Made by a program: the position numbers and the translations under genes. The notes below the pieces were generated by a model. The model ran no database searches, was not told the DNA's origin, and saw nothing but the letters and a program-made list of their open reading frames with translations. From contig BGKB01000035.1 of the NCBI GenBank assembly GCA_003116975.1, positions 124,001 to 188,000 on the forward strand: a stretch of 64,000 nucleotides of DNA, in the 5' to 3' direction. Positions 26,343-36,144 of the stretch are shown here, piece by piece. Source of the DNA: Aurantiochytrium sp. KH105 (taxonomy: Eukaryota; Sar; Bigyra; Thraustochytrida; Thraustochytriidae). Positions within the stretch are counted from its first letter, which is position 1; each line of letters opens with the position of its first letter.

Positions 26343-28028
26343 TTAATCTTGCGCTTGCTGCGCCGCAAGTCGAAGGCGGCGGTTTTCCTCTTGCAGACTT
26401 GCGAGCTTCTCGTGCAGCTCCCGCGTCGATGATTCGTGCAGCGAGGCCCATGCCCGAATCTCTTGCGAAGATGCAGCCGAAAGTTCGTCTACCTCTTTAA
26501 GGAATTCAAGCTTTTGCTGCTCAAAGCCCTCGCGCTCCTGCACCAGCGTGAAAATCATTTGATCTTTGAGACGCAGTTGGTCTCGAAGCTTGGCTGTCTC
26601 TTCGGCCATCAACTTCTTGTCTGCCATCTCGTTGGGCAAGCTCGCCTTGTCATCGAGAATGCGACGCACGTGCTCAAGGCTATCCCGTTCGGCACTCGTG
26701 TCGTCAGAAGCGGGCCCCTCTGCTCGATGTGCGGCCACCCCGGCCACATCTGCGTAGGGTGCGTCAATGATTTTCTGAGCGGCGTTCTGAAACTCTTGAA
26801 AGAGATTGACAAAGTCGCGCATTACAACTGGATGAGGGAATCGCTCTTGGTCGCGAAAGGAAGCCTGTGCGCGCTCGCGCTGCCGCCGAAATGAAGCAAG
26901 AGACGGATCCTCCGAGGAGTCCAGCTCCGCGGGGCCTGCCAGCCCAATCGACATCGCGCTGCTGTAGTGCGAGCTCGCAAAGGGGTCCATGCGAAGGGCG
27001 TCGCGCGGACGTGGGCCGGCAGCCAAGTACTGAAACTGACTGACTTTTTCCAGCACCTTGCGGTGTTTATTCGCGACGCGTTCAAGCTCTCCGCATCGAG
27101 TTTCTGCCTTTTCGTTCAGTCGCTCAATCATGCTTTCTGCCTCTGCTCGGGTCGCCGCTTCAATTTTGCTCGCGCGTTGTCGGATCTCTCGTTTTGCAAG
27201 GTGGATTTGCTCGAGCATGTGGACCTCCGCCTCGATCCGTGGCGCAAGGGTAGCCTCCAGAAGCGTTTGGAGGTGCAAAAAGTCCCTGCGAAGGAGCGCA
27301 GTTGCGCTGTCACCGTATTCTGCCGGGAGCGCGGAAAGCTGGGGCAATGGGCTCTTGTATGAATGTGCGGATTCCTTGACAGCAGCATCCCAAGAAGAAG
27401 AAGAAGAAGAAGAAGAAGATAATGACGACGATGGCATCGACGATGCAGATGGAGGCCGGGAGACGGGTTTGCTTTCTGACGCATATGATGTGCCATCTGC
27501 GAATCGAACAGTTCGCGCTCTGGGAAGACTGGGGGCGCCGTAATCTTCTGCCAAGTGCTCCGTCATTCCGTTGCGCGCCAGATGGTCGTGAAAGATGCGT
27601 TGGAAGGCCTCTTTGGAGATACGTCCAGACTTGTCTGCGTCGTATTGCTCAAAGAGCATACCAGCTTCAAATTGGGCTTGCGGATCAAGCGGAGCCGTTA
27701 CCGGGCGCGAGGGCTGCACTGCTGGAAGAGAAACGCGCAAATCGCGAAGCATAGCAGCAAATTGATCCTGGGTCATGGTTTTGGACTCGGGGTCACAATA
27801 CCTTGTAAACGCGCGTCCGTGCTCGAAAAAGGTGCCTGAACCCTCTCCAAGTTGCTGCTGCTGATCTTTGTTTTCATCGCTTCCTTCGTGTGATTTATCT
27901 TTGGAAGACGACGACGACGAGGACGATTTATCGCGCTTTGACGACGACGAGGACGACTTCGACTTGGACTTTGACTTGGACGAGGACGACCCACTTTCCT
28001 TTTTGCGCGACGACGACGAGGATGCCAT
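26343..28028 (-). CDS. EF-hand and coiled-coil protein, Ser/Lys-rich N terminus
   Basis: 561 aa, family not recognised. Residues 1-60 are almost only Ser, Lys, Asp and Arg. A single canonical EF-hand loop, DADKSGRISKEAF, lies at about residues 135-147 with a preceding degenerate helix pair (FAAMLRDLRVSLP). From about residue 230 the protein is largely coiled coil: LLEATLAPRIEAEVHMLEQIHLAKREI, a second stretch at about 395-425 and a long one to the C terminus (ETAKLRDQLRLKDQMIF; LASLQEENRRLRLAA); each is written here only in part. This layout recalls centrosomal or ciliary scaffolds, but that is only resemblance. Start: the frame extends to 28229 without ATG in a CG-repeat; the first ATG ends at 28028. 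Confidence 0.75.
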   Translation of the reverse strand: MASSSSSRKKESGSSSSKSKSKSKSSSSSSKRDKSSSSSSSSKDKSHEGSDENKDQQQQLGEGSGTFFEHGRAFTRYCDPESKTMTQDQFAAMLRDLRVSLPAVQPSRPVTAPLDPQAQFEAGMLFEQYDADKSGRISKEAFQRIFHDHLARNGMTEHLAEDYGAPSLPRARTVRFADGTSYASESKPVSRPPSASSMPSSSLSSSSSSSSSWDAAVKESAHSYKSPLPQLSALPAEYGDSATALLRRDFLHLQTLLEATLAPRIEAEVHMLEQIHLAKREIRQRASKIEAATRAEAESMIERLNEKAETRCGELERVANKHRKVLEKVSQFQYLAAGPRPRDALRMDPFASSHYSSAMSIGLAGPAELDSSEDPSLASFRRQRERAQASFRDQERFPHPVVMRDFVNLFQEFQNAAQKIIDAPYADVAGVAAHRAEGPASDDTSAERDSLEHVRRILDDKASLPNEMADKKLMAEETAKLRDQLRLKDQMIFTLVQEREGFEQQKLEFLKEVDELSAASSQEIRAWASLHESSTRELHEKLASLQEENRRLRLAAQQAQD

Positions 28029-28577
28029 GTTTGTTCCCGGGAGCGGGGCGAGGGAGTCGTCTGCGTCCCCCGCGCGCTCGCCCCTGCACACCACACCCGC
28101 GCCGCGCCGCACCGCGTCGCGCCGCGCCGCGCCCGTCCAGCCCAGCTTGGCCAGGCAGGCTCTGCTGCTTTCTCGCCGCGCTCTAACCGTTCGCCCGCGT
28201 GGTCGCGTGCAGCGCTGTCTCTGCACCACGCGTGCGGGGTGCGGATTGATCGATTCACCGGACCCCGCGCATGCACCAAATCGTCGGTTTACCCGTCCGG
28301 CATATCTTTGCCGACTCGGGGAAACCTATTTGCGTTGCCCTTCTTGCAGAGAAAGCACAAAGGCGTTACAGTGACGGAGGAACTCGGCCCTGGGGGCCCA
28401 CTTGCCGAGTCGCAGAGCTCCAACCACCGCGGCGAAGACGAGAACGAGCACGAGGACGAGCACGAGCACAAGGCCTTTGCGAGAGCGAGAAGCTTTGTGC
28501 ACAAGACAAAGGCAAAATAGTCAAAGGCCGGAATCCGGAAAACGAAGCCTGCGCGTGGAAAGAAAACGTTCATCGTG
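28029..28577. promoter_or_regulatory. Divergent intergenic region between the EF-hand/coiled-coil and small coiled-coil genes
   Basis: 549 bp. It contains a CGCCG-type pentamer tract at 28103-28137, about 80 bp upstream of the minus-strand gene, and a GACGAG/GAGCAC-rich stretch at 28435-28475. Likely holds both promoters. Confidence 0.45.
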
Positions 28578-29051
28578 ATGGACCCCAACCCGCAGCCCCA
28601 GACGGCAAACACGGCGGGCGCGCAAATCTTCACGATGATGAACGCCATGAAGAACTCCACCCCGCTCGTGGGCAGCCTGATGGCAAGACTAGAGGAGATG
28701 TTTCGCATGTTGGCGGCAGACGAGGCCCGCGGGCGAGGCGTCTTCAGACTCGTGGAAGGGATGCGGGGCCTGCTCGGCAAATCCCTCGCGCACACAGACA
28801 GCAGGATCGACCGGCTCGAACTGGCACTTCAAAAAGTCCAGGCTCAGGCCACCGCCACAGACTGCGAGAACGCCAGACTTCGTGAGCGGGTCGCGGCCTC
28901 GGAAAAACGAACCGCGCAACTCGAGCGCGAGCTCAAACGCCAACGCGAAGTCTTGGCACCGAAACCACCGTTGCATCCCCAAAAGGTCTCCAACCCCAAT
29001 TCTCCCGGAAGCCCACGACGTGCCAGCCGCGAGCGTCGACGCATCATTTAG
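28578..29051 (+). CDS. Small coiled-coil protein of unknown function
   Basis: 157 aa. The N-terminal 20 residues are polar. Residues about 25-60 form an amphipathic helix (LMARLEEMFRMLAADE), residues about 70-125 a heptad-type coiled coil (SRIDRLELALQKVQAQ; ENARLRERVAASEKR; LERELKRQREVL), and the C terminus is a basic Pro/Ser/Arg tail (SPRRASRERRRII). No catalytic motif or membrane segment. The codon bias matches its neighbours, which supports a real gene. Start: ATG at 28578; the frame opens one codon earlier at GTG. Confidence 0.6.
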   Translation: MDPNPQPQTANTAGAQIFTMMNAMKNSTPLVGSLMARLEEMFRMLAADEARGRGVFRLVEGMRGLLGKSLAHTDSRIDRLELALQKVQAQATATDCENARLRERVAASEKRTAQLERELKRQREVLAPKPPLHPQKVSNPNSPGSPRRASRERRRII

Positions 29052-29377
29052 CTTGTACACATTGCATTCCCTTGACCTATTTGATTGAACCAAATGCGTC
29101 GTCTTGCACGACTGACCCCGGAGACACCTTCTCGCTGGGGAATACTAAACATGTATATCGTCTATCCTGCTTGTTTCTTCATCCATTCTTTCCCAAGATC
29201 GTCCAAACCCTAGTCCTAGGAGTGAAGGAAGCAGAGAGAAACTTTGAGACAGGGAGAGAATAAGCAACTGGGATGTACTGCACGTGCCGTTGTGTACGCC
29301 TCGGGGTAAAATTTGAAAAACCACCATAAGAGAAGAAGTTCGACGCCGGAGCATGAACTCAGCTCGTGGAATGTAGC
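29052..29377. other. Convergent 3' intergenic region
   Basis: 326 bp between two stop codons, AT-richer than coding DNA. Presumed 3' UTRs; nothing else seen. Confidence 0.5.
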
Positions 29378-30451
29378 TCATGGAAGAAAAGGCGCTCTTG
29401 TTCTACGACGAGCGCGCAGCTTGCTGCCACCTTGAGCTTTTGCGATACTTTTTTCAAAATTGCGGCGATTGTAATACGCAAAAGCAAACTCTGGAAAGGA
29501 CAAGGAACCGTCACCATTTGGGTCAAAATAGCGAAAGATCTCGGCCACGTCCGCATCCGAGACTTGAAGTTGAAGACCATCTTGCAGAACTTCCGTGAAC
29601 TCCTGCTGAGAAATGCGCTGGTCTCCATCCTCATCAAACTGACGAAAGACATCTTCGAGTTTGACGCCCGCGGCTGCTGTACGAATGCGGTCCATCGTGA
29701 GACGAAATCGATCGACAGCAGTCCGGCGACGAAACACGCGTCGCGCAGTTCCTCGAAGCCTCTCTGGATTCAAGAGGTGATGCAGTACCTCTTTGAAGTC
29801 AATGTGGCCATCCTCGTTTTCATCCATGTGTCGCACAAGTGCTGTTGTCTCGGCGCTCGTGAGTGTGACGCCAAGTTGCGTCTTGAGAGCGCGGCGGAAT
29901 GTTGTTTCATCCATCACCTCACCCTCGAATCCGCGGAGGTCCATTTGTTGCGCTTCAAGCAGTTTCTCGGCAACGTCCCGCATCTTGTTCAGCGCTGACT
30001 CCATTGGCTTGAGCTTGGTCATCTCACCCTCATCTTCGTCCTCGCTCTCACCGTGACCTCGGCAGCGCTGACTGTATTGCCCACGTCTCCGGCGATGGGC
30101 AAGTGCCAGCTTCTTGCCCCTTCGAACTTTCGCTTCAGCGCTTGCCTCAATTCTGTCCGCGGCACGTGCGGCAAGGAGATCACTGATGCCGCCGAGATCG
30201 TCAAAGCTTGATGCAAAGAGTGATTTAGGCGCGCCAAACGCCTTTCGCTCGCGTTGAAGAAGCGCCTGCGTCGCAGGCGGACCTGCTTGTGTCGGGATCG
30301 TTGGCGTCGTCACAAGTACGAGTTCTGCTGCTGACTTCGAGGAGGCCAGAGCCGGAAACTGCTGCATTACACGTCGTCCATCTGCATCTTGGCGTCGTTG
30401 ACCCCGTTTTCTGTACCTTTCGAGCGCCTCGAGAGACCCCGTTTTCCGCAT
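29378..30451 (-). CDS. Calmodulin-like EF-hand protein (three EF-hands)
   Basis: 357 aa from the first ATG. Residues about 1-160 are basic and low-complexity. Three EF-hand loops follow: DENEDGHIDFKE (about 210), DEDGDQRISQQE (about 277) and DPNGDGSLSFPE (about 313), each with flanking helices; the positions of the acidic residues suggest calcium binding. The C terminus is basic (KLRARRRTRAPFLP). The frame remains open upstream of the ATG to 30511, and a second coding-like frame overlaps there (see 30463-30720), so the real N terminus is probably longer. Confidence 0.75.
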   Translation of the reverse strand: MRKTGSLEALERYRKRGQRRQDADGRRVMQQFPALASSKSAAELVLVTTPTIPTQAGPPATQALLQRERKAFGAPKSLFASSFDDLGGISDLLAARAADRIEASAEAKVRRGKKLALAHRRRRGQYSQRCRGHGESEDEDEGEMTKLKPMESALNKMRDVAEKLLEAQQMDLRGFEGEVMDETTFRRALKTQLGVTLTSAETTALVRHMDENEDGHIDFKEVLHHLLNPERLRGTARRVFRRRTAVDRFRLTMDRIRTAAAGVKLEDVFRQFDEDGDQRISQQEFTEVLQDGLQLQVSDADVAEIFRYFDPNGDGSLSFPEFAFAYYNRRNFEKSIAKAQGGSKLRARRRTRAPFLP

Positions 30452-30462
30452 CTTCGAACCAA

Positions 30463-30720
30463 TCAGAGCTCGCTCTCCGTCTGGCTCGTCTGCCTTGTTC
30501 TTTTGTTGCAAGGTTTTTCTTCCTTGACAAGGTCCTCGATATCAAAACGCTGCAGCTGCGCAGAAAAGTCCGACTTCGTTGCAAAGTTTATTCCTGACGC
30601 GGATGCCGCGTTCGCACGAACTTCTGCGCGCCTCACGGGTCTCGCAAATTCTCGAGACTCCGTGCTTTGTGTTGCTATTGCGGCTGTTGCTGCAAACCCT
30701 CCATGGATAGATCCGTTCAT
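30463..30720 (-). CDS. Possible out-of-frame N-terminal segment of the EF-hand gene
   Basis: From an ATG ending at 30720 this frame gives a coherent start (MNGSIHGGFAATA) and then SDFSAQLQRFDIEDLVKEEK before losing coherence. At about 30514-30518 there is a T5 run (A5 on the coding strand). Reading one extra base there would enter the frame of the EF-hand ORF (…EEK then TLQQKNKADEPDG). Either an assembly or genuine one-base deletion, or a small intron, could explain this. Alternatively it is noise and the EF-hand protein starts at 30451. Confidence 0.4.
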   Translation of the reverse strand: MNGSIHGGFAATAAIATQSTESREFARPVRRAEVRANAASASGINFATKSDFSAQLQRFDIEDLVKEEKPCNKRTRQTSQTESEL

Positions 30721-31288
30721 GGTTTTTCCGGGCTGCCCGAGTTCTCTCTTTAGTCTTCTGCCCCTCCTGTTGCCACTGTCTGCTATCACGGCTTTATCCT
30801 GACCAAAGCGTCTCACTATACATTTCCCCCTCTCATTATCACTGCAAAACAAAAATTGTAGTGGTGTGAGTGTAAGAAGTAGAGTGTACCTATCAGTGGT
30901 GTCACTCGTGCTTATAAGGCATTACATTTGGTTTCCCCGAGTGTAAATATTTGCAGTGGAGAGGAGTGACAGTGAGAGATCTGCCGACGGCCGCACAAGC
31001 AGCCAAAGTCCCAACCAAGGAGGCAGGTCGCGCCCGCTTTGCTGCCGTCGCCGCCGCTAGCCCGAGCCGTCGCCCGCGCCCGCCGCGCGCCAGAGACACG
31101 CCCCGCGTCTCCGCGCCGCGCCGTTCCCCGCCCCGCCGCGCGCCCGCCCGCGCCGCGCGCCTGCTTCGGCTGGCACGCGCTTCCTGGCTGGCGACCCTTT
31201 TCTTGGCGAAGCCGAACAGAGCGTACCTTAGCTACTGCGGCGGACGCACAAGGCGCACGAGCGCGCAGACCAGAAGGAGCTAGGCAAG
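30721..31288. promoter_or_regulatory. Divergent intergenic region, EF-hand gene / V-ATPase subunit e
   Basis: 568 bp. The left half (30800-30960) is AT-rich; the right half (31020-31200) is very GC-rich (GCC/CGC). It presumably contains both promoters. No gene seen. Confidence 0.45.
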
Positions 31289-31534
31289 ATGGCGAACATG
31301 GCGCCGCTCGGGATCGGTCTCGTGACCTTCTTGGCGATTGGTATCGTCATGTGCATGATCAGCCAGGGCCTGCGTGCTGCAGGCAAGCTGTCTGCAGGCG
31401 AGGCGAGCCTCATGAGCTTTCTCGTCGGCCTCGGCGGGGTGTGCATGTGGATGATGTGGTCCATGACCTGGCTTTCTCAGGTAAACCCCATCTTGTTTCC
31501 CGAGGCGACAAATTACTCAGCAGGTGGCCATTGA
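31289..31534 (+). CDS. ATP6V0E/VMA9: V-type ATPase V0 subunit e
   Basis: 81-aa hydrophobic protein with two transmembrane helices (about residues 5-25, LGIGLVTFLAIGIVMCMI, and 38-58, FLVGLGGVCMWMMWSM) followed by the conserved Q-x-NP motif (LSQVNPILFPE) seen in VMA9 and human ATP6V0E1 (LAQLNPLFGP). Length matches the family (70-81 aa). Subunit e is a membrane component of the V0 proton channel needed for V-ATPase assembly. Start context AAGATGGCG looks favourable and there is no upstream in-frame alternative. Confidence 0.87.
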   Translation: MANMAPLGIGLVTFLAIGIVMCMISQGLRAAGKLSAGEASLMSFLVGLGGVCMWMMWSMTWLSQVNPILFPEATNYSAGGH

Positions 31535-32323
31535 TTATTTGTTATGCGGCAAGGCGATTTCATCTCTACCCTTTCCTTTTTCCTTCTCGTAACCCCCCAC
31601 CCCCTCACCCATCCACCTCTTCAAGGACTCTTTTTGCATGAATAAAATGAACCACTCGTTTCTTTATCCGTTTCTATCACGTCACCAAGAGCACCAAAGA
31701 TGTCTTCTCAACCTGATCAAGACCAAACTTGTCTTTCTTTCGCAGCGGCTGTGGCCAATCATGTTGTTTTGAAAGGTTCGAGATGGCCGTGATTTATTCA
31801 TCAGCTCCAATTTCGCAACCTAGAGAATTTAATAATGGCTTCCCGATCTCAATCAAAACTAATCTCGTCTTCCTCTCTCAGCTGCTGTGGCCAATCATGT
31901 TATGTTGAAAGAATCAAGATCATTGTGGTTTCTATATCACTAAAAACCAAACTTGTCTTCCTCTCCCGGCGGTTGTGACTGATGATGCAATATTGAAAGA
32001 ATCAGGTTGATTTTGTTTCTCGCTCACATAGACCAAGGTTGTGCGCGGACGAGCACTTGCTTCAATTCGCATGAAACAAGATCAGCCATCTGCTCGCATT
32101 CCGTCGTGCTGACAGTCTGGCCTGCGGCTTGTTTGATCGTGAGGCATCTCAAGGCTGCGGCTGAAAAGATCATTAAAGCTTCAACTTCTAGATGCCTCCT
32201 TCCTTCGTTTATCGATCGTAAAGGTGGTTGTTTGTGAAACGCAGGCTACAAGAAAACAAAACAAAAACAAAACAAGATTTTCCCCGCTCGAATACTACGC
32301 TCGCAAGTGGGCGTATAAAAAGC
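31535..32323. other. Convergent 3' intergenic region with a three-copy degenerate repeat
   Basis: 789 bp, AT-rich compared with the rest of the window. It contains three diverged copies of a roughly 80-bp module between 31717 and 32018. No coding potential recognised. Confidence 0.55.
31717..32018. repeat. Three degenerate copies of an ~80-bp module
   Basis: Copies at about 31717-31794, 31847-31932 and 31937-32018 share AAACTTGTCTTCCTCTC, then GGCTGTGGCCAATCATGTT, then TTGAAAGAATCAAG with substitutions. The first two are separated by about 50 bp; the last two are adjacent. Confidence 0.7.
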
Positions 32324-34579
32324 TTAAAGGTCGGTATTGATGGAAGGAGCGACGCTGAAGGGAACGTAGGTATCGCTCGACGCGTAGATTGCCTCGACGA
32401 TAGCCTCGAACTTGCGGTAGGTGAAGTCGCGCTTGAGCTTGAGTGAGGGCGTAATTTCACCAGTTTCGATGGAGAAGTCCTGCGGCAAAATTGTGAACTT
32501 TTGCACCTTGCATGCGTTCGACACCATCACACTGTCATCCTTGTTAACGGCCTTGATGGCATCTGTGATGGCGGCGATGAATTTTTCAGACTCGCAAGCC
32601 TGCGAAATGGTTGTGACGCCCGCCTCAAAGTCAGCAGCTTCGGCATCAAGCTCATCCGTGCCTGGATGCTCGCCCGTGGCGCCCTTGGCTTTGAGTGTCA
32701 AGAGCATGATGTTGAACTTGCGTTTGTCGCCGATCATGATGGCGTTGGAGATGAGCGGGCACTTGAGCTTGAGCGCATTCTCGATGGGGGCTGGGGGGAT
32801 GTTCTCGCCACCTGCAGTGACAATGAGTTCCTTGTAGCGGCCCGTCACGCGGAACATGTTGCGCACGTCCTTGCTACCCTTGTCGCCGCTGTGGAGGAAG
32901 CCATCGGCATCAATGGTCTCAGCATTCTTCTTGCGAATCTCCTCGACGTGCTCCTCGCCGAGCTTTGGGTTTGCCAGGTAGCCCATCATGACGTGACGGC
33001 CACGGAAGCAGAGCTCGCCTTGCGACTCTTCCGAAGGGAAGTCAAAGTCTTCGGCCGGGGGACACTCGGTCTTGGACCCGTCATCGGCAATGCGAAAGAT
33101 CTTGACCTGAACGCCCTCCATCTCGTAGCCAATGGATCCACGCAAGTGGCAGCGATCCGTGCTCCACGTGGTGGCGCCCATGTTCTCAGACATGCCGTAC
33201 GTCTCGTTGATGTTGAGTCCAAGCTGAGCAAAGTAGTCCGTGGTCTCTACAGAAAGAGGGGCACCGCCGCTAAAGATAAACTTGGCCTTGTTGAGACCGA
33301 GCGCCTCATGGACCTTGCCGAGAACCTTTTTCGCCATACCGTTCATGAGGTGAGCCTTGCCATTGCCACCAAGAAGCATGCTGTCCTGCGCATACTTGCC
33401 GTGACCCTTGGCCCACGTGGAAATGGTCTTTTTCATACCCGTGTTGGCGGCACCAACAGCCTTGACCTTTTCCGCAATCTTTTCGTAGACGCGAGGGACG
33501 CCCATAAAGAGCGTAGGGCGCACTGCCTGCAGGCGTTTGCCCAAGGTACCCGCCTTGAGATCGTATGGACGAGCAAAGTACGAGGTCACATAGGGGGTCT
33601 TGTACGCAGTGACGACGATGGGCGAGATGATGTCGACCATCATACCGGCAACGTGGGAGAGAGGCAGAAAGGAGATGATGCGCTCGGGCTCATCGGTCGT
33701 TCCAACAGGAGAGACGCCGCGATCGACGACGCAATAGCTCTCAAAGAGGATGTTGTCGTGACTGACCATGACAGCCTTGGGCATGCCGGTGGTACCACTG
33801 GTGAAAACCAAACAGGCAACATTGCCCGGCTCGGTGGCTTCGATAAGCTCCTCGAGCTCTTCATCGCTGCCTTCCGTGTTGCCAAGCTCAATGAGCGAGT
33901 CCCAGGTGAGGACCTGGACCGTGGAGCCATCGGAGCGCGTAATCTCGCTTCTTTCGCAGCCCCAGGTGACGATGGCCTTGAGGTAGGGAAGATCGTCAAT
34001 CTGGGTCGCGAATTTCTCAAAGTTCGACTCCGTGTCCACTACAGCCACAACGCCGTCGGCAAGCTTGGTCTTGTAGGCGACCTGGTTCTTGGTGTCGGTG
34101 GGGTAAATACCGGCCGCTTTGCCGCCGAACATCATGGCGGCCATTTCGGACATGAACCACTCGGGTGAGTTGAAGCCAAGGATCATGACAGCGTCATAGC
34201 GGACCGCGCCGAGTTTGAGGAAACCCTTGGCGGCAGCGCGCGAGTCTTCATAGTACTCCTTCCACGTCCAGGTCTTCCACTTGGCAAGGGGAAGAGAGTC
34301 CGCCGTGTTGGCGCCCTCGAAGGGCGGCAGCGGTCGCTCGACGCGAAGAGCCGGTTTGTTCGGCCAGTTCGTGGCGGCCAGCTTGAAAGCATCCATCAAA
34401 GTATCTTCGGGGGCTCCACCTTGGCTCGCAGGAGCAGCGATGCCCTTTTCAGCAAAGCGAATTTTGGCCACGTCGTCCTTGTACATGTACCAACGGGGAG
34501 CGTCGTCGCTGTAATCGGGGCTGTATTCCAGATCCCACGTAGGACCAGCGGCCGCCGGCTTGCTTGCGGGGTTGCCCAT
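32324..34579 (-). CDS. Long-chain acyl-CoA synthetase, bubblegum (ACSBG) type, copy 1
   Basis: 751-aa AMP-forming acyl-CoA synthetase that activates fatty acids to acyl-CoA for membrane and storage lipids or beta-oxidation. ATP/AMP P-loop VFTSGTTGMPKA lies at about residues 255-266, followed by the FLPLSHVAGMMVDI motif, the adenylate-binding YGMSENMGATTW, the hinge/GYLANP-HSGDKGS region (about 540-565) and ACSBG-like TAGGENIPPAPIEN. The C terminus has the catalytic-domain lysine region (ITPSLKLKRD). The protein begins MGNPASK, a match to the N-myristoylation consensus (Gly2, Ser6), so it may be lipid-anchored rather than transmembrane. First of three tandem same-strand copies; about 60-70% identical to copy 2 by eye. 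Confidence 0.93.
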   Translation of the reverse strand: MGNPASKPAAAGPTWDLEYSPDYSDDAPRWYMYKDDVAKIRFAEKGIAAPASQGGAPEDTLMDAFKLAATNWPNKPALRVERPLPPFEGANTADSLPLAKWKTWTWKEYYEDSRAAAKGFLKLGAVRYDAVMILGFNSPEWFMSEMAAMMFGGKAAGIYPTDTKNQVAYKTKLADGVVAVVDTESNFEKFATQIDDLPYLKAIVTWGCERSEITRSDGSTVQVLTWDSLIELGNTEGSDEELEELIEATEPGNVACLVFTSGTTGMPKAVMVSHDNILFESYCVVDRGVSPVGTTDEPERIISFLPLSHVAGMMVDIISPIVVTAYKTPYVTSYFARPYDLKAGTLGKRLQAVRPTLFMGVPRVYEKIAEKVKAVGAANTGMKKTISTWAKGHGKYAQDSMLLGGNGKAHLMNGMAKKVLGKVHEALGLNKAKFIFSGGAPLSVETTDYFAQLGLNINETYGMSENMGATTWSTDRCHLRGSIGYEMEGVQVKIFRIADDGSKTECPPAEDFDFPSEESQGELCFRGRHVMMGYLANPKLGEEHVEEIRKKNAETIDADGFLHSGDKGSKDVRNMFRVTGRYKELIVTAGGENIPPAPIENALKLKCPLISNAIMIGDKRKFNIMLLTLKAKGATGEHPGTDELDAEAADFEAGVTTISQACESEKFIAAITDAIKAVNKDDSVMVSNACKVQKFTILPQDFSIETGEITPSLKLKRDFTYRKFEAIVEAIYASSDTYVPFSVAPSINTDL

Positions 34580-36144
34580 GTTGGTTGTTTGGTTCGTTGC
34601 GTGTCGTGTTCCGATCGAGCAGAAGACAATAACAACAACAACAAAATCAACGACAACAACAAAGCCAGTTGTTCACTTGTTCCTTTTCCGTCTGCGTACG
34701 TAAAGTATACAAAAAAGGTTAGTCGACTGCACTCCGAGTGAATCTGGCTGGAATTGTCTCCTTTACTCGATCTCCTTTTCCTTTTTCCTCGCCCCTTCCT
34801 TGTACTACAACAGCAGCAGCATGTCATTGAAAGACCTCTCAAGAGCAAGGCGCCTGCAACAACAATGCGTGCACAGCAGTGGTAGCTGCAGAAGGAACAC
34901 ATCTTGACGTGTTTTCTGTCGTGGTGAAGCCATTTCAGCGGGGAAAGGGAAGCCCCAAACACACACTATCTTGTGCATCTCATGCTCGCCTGCACAGCCT
35001 GAACAGCTACCGCCTGGCAAGCAATCAATCACTCCCTCCCTCGCTCGCTCGCGCTCATCCTTCTCCCTCGCTTCTCTTCGCGATCTTCTTTCCGCGGGGA
35101 CGTGCTCCGCTTTTCCTTTTTCCTTTCCTTCGCGTGCCCCGAATCGAGCGAGGACGCGTCTTGCGGATTTTTCATTCGTCGTGCCAGTCAAAACACGCGT
35201 CCCTGCATTCAAGCCCGAGCCCCAGCCCGCGACCGCGTCGCCCATTCGCTCGTCTCCGCTCCCGCTCCCGCTCTCGCCCTCAGCCGTGCTCTCGTCCTCG
35301 CGCGCTCGTACCTTGGGTGAGTCGCACGTCTGCCTCGCGATCGAGGTTTGTTTCTTAGTTTCTTGTTTTCTCGTAGATGGTGTCTCTTGCTCTGCTCAGC
35401 TTCTTCGCCCGAGAAGCCGTCTCGCGCGGGCGCCTAGACAGGGCCTAGGGCCCCCTAGGCGCGGACGGGTGTGCACGCGGTCGTCGTCATCGTCGCGCTG
35501 GGCTTGGGCGGGACGTGCGATGCGAACGCACGCTGCAGCTGCTGCTGCAGCTGCAGCTGCCTGACACAGCGACGCCCACGTGCGTCTTCGGTAGATAGCC
35601 TAGTGATGTGCGCGTGCACAGCGCATGCCTCCGAGGCAGCCTTGGTCACGTTGTTGGATCGGGACCGGTCACTGGCGGCCGAAACGAAGGGCGCAGGGGC
35701 CGAGGCAGGGGCCGTGGTGGGTCGGCGGGTGCCTTGGAATCGTGTCGGCCAACGCCAGCCACACCACATGGCGGCAGCTGCAGATGCAGGAGTAACTAGC
35801 AGGTGCTAAGCACTGCAAGCATGAGTATCAGCCAGCCAGCAGCTGCTGCAGCATGGAGTGCGTGTTCTGCGCCACGAGCTATTTATCATTTATACTTTGT
35901 ACGGATTTGGTTGTGCAAAACCGCAGCCATCTGCGGTCGCGATCGTCATGTCAGCGTTATGCTTGCGTGAGTGCGTGGGGCGAGAGCTTCGAAGAAGTCA
36001 AGACCGACTGAGCTCCGAGCTCCGAAGAGCCAGCTAAAGCTGGCGGCTGCGACTGCTGCAGCTAGTTCTCCGTGGGCCGCTTCAGCAGCTCGTTCAGTGA
36101 TCGGTTCACCAGTCAAGATGGACGCTTCACCTTCACGTTCACGT
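34580..36144. promoter_or_regulatory. Intergenic region between ACS copies 1 and 2
   Basis: 1.57 kb: promoter and 5' UTR of ACS copy 1 on the left, 3' flank of copy 2 on the right. It contains (AAC)n-rich sequence at 34629-34665, pyrimidine-rich stretches near 35030-35080, and CTGCAG-rich sequence at 35530-35560. A GT...AG pair at 35307-35374 resembles an intron on the plus strand, but no gene supports it. No convincing CDS. Confidence 0.45.

Noticed and set aside
32501-34168. 555-aa plus-strand frame antisense to ACS copy 1 (and similar ones at 37093-38430, 3892-5058, 48166-49371)
   Set aside because: Shadow frames produced by strong third-position GC bias on the coding strand; no conserved domains.
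35307-35374. GT-AG pair resembling an intron
   Set aside because: No flanking coding sequence on the plus strand; chance splice-like sites are common in GC-rich DNA.
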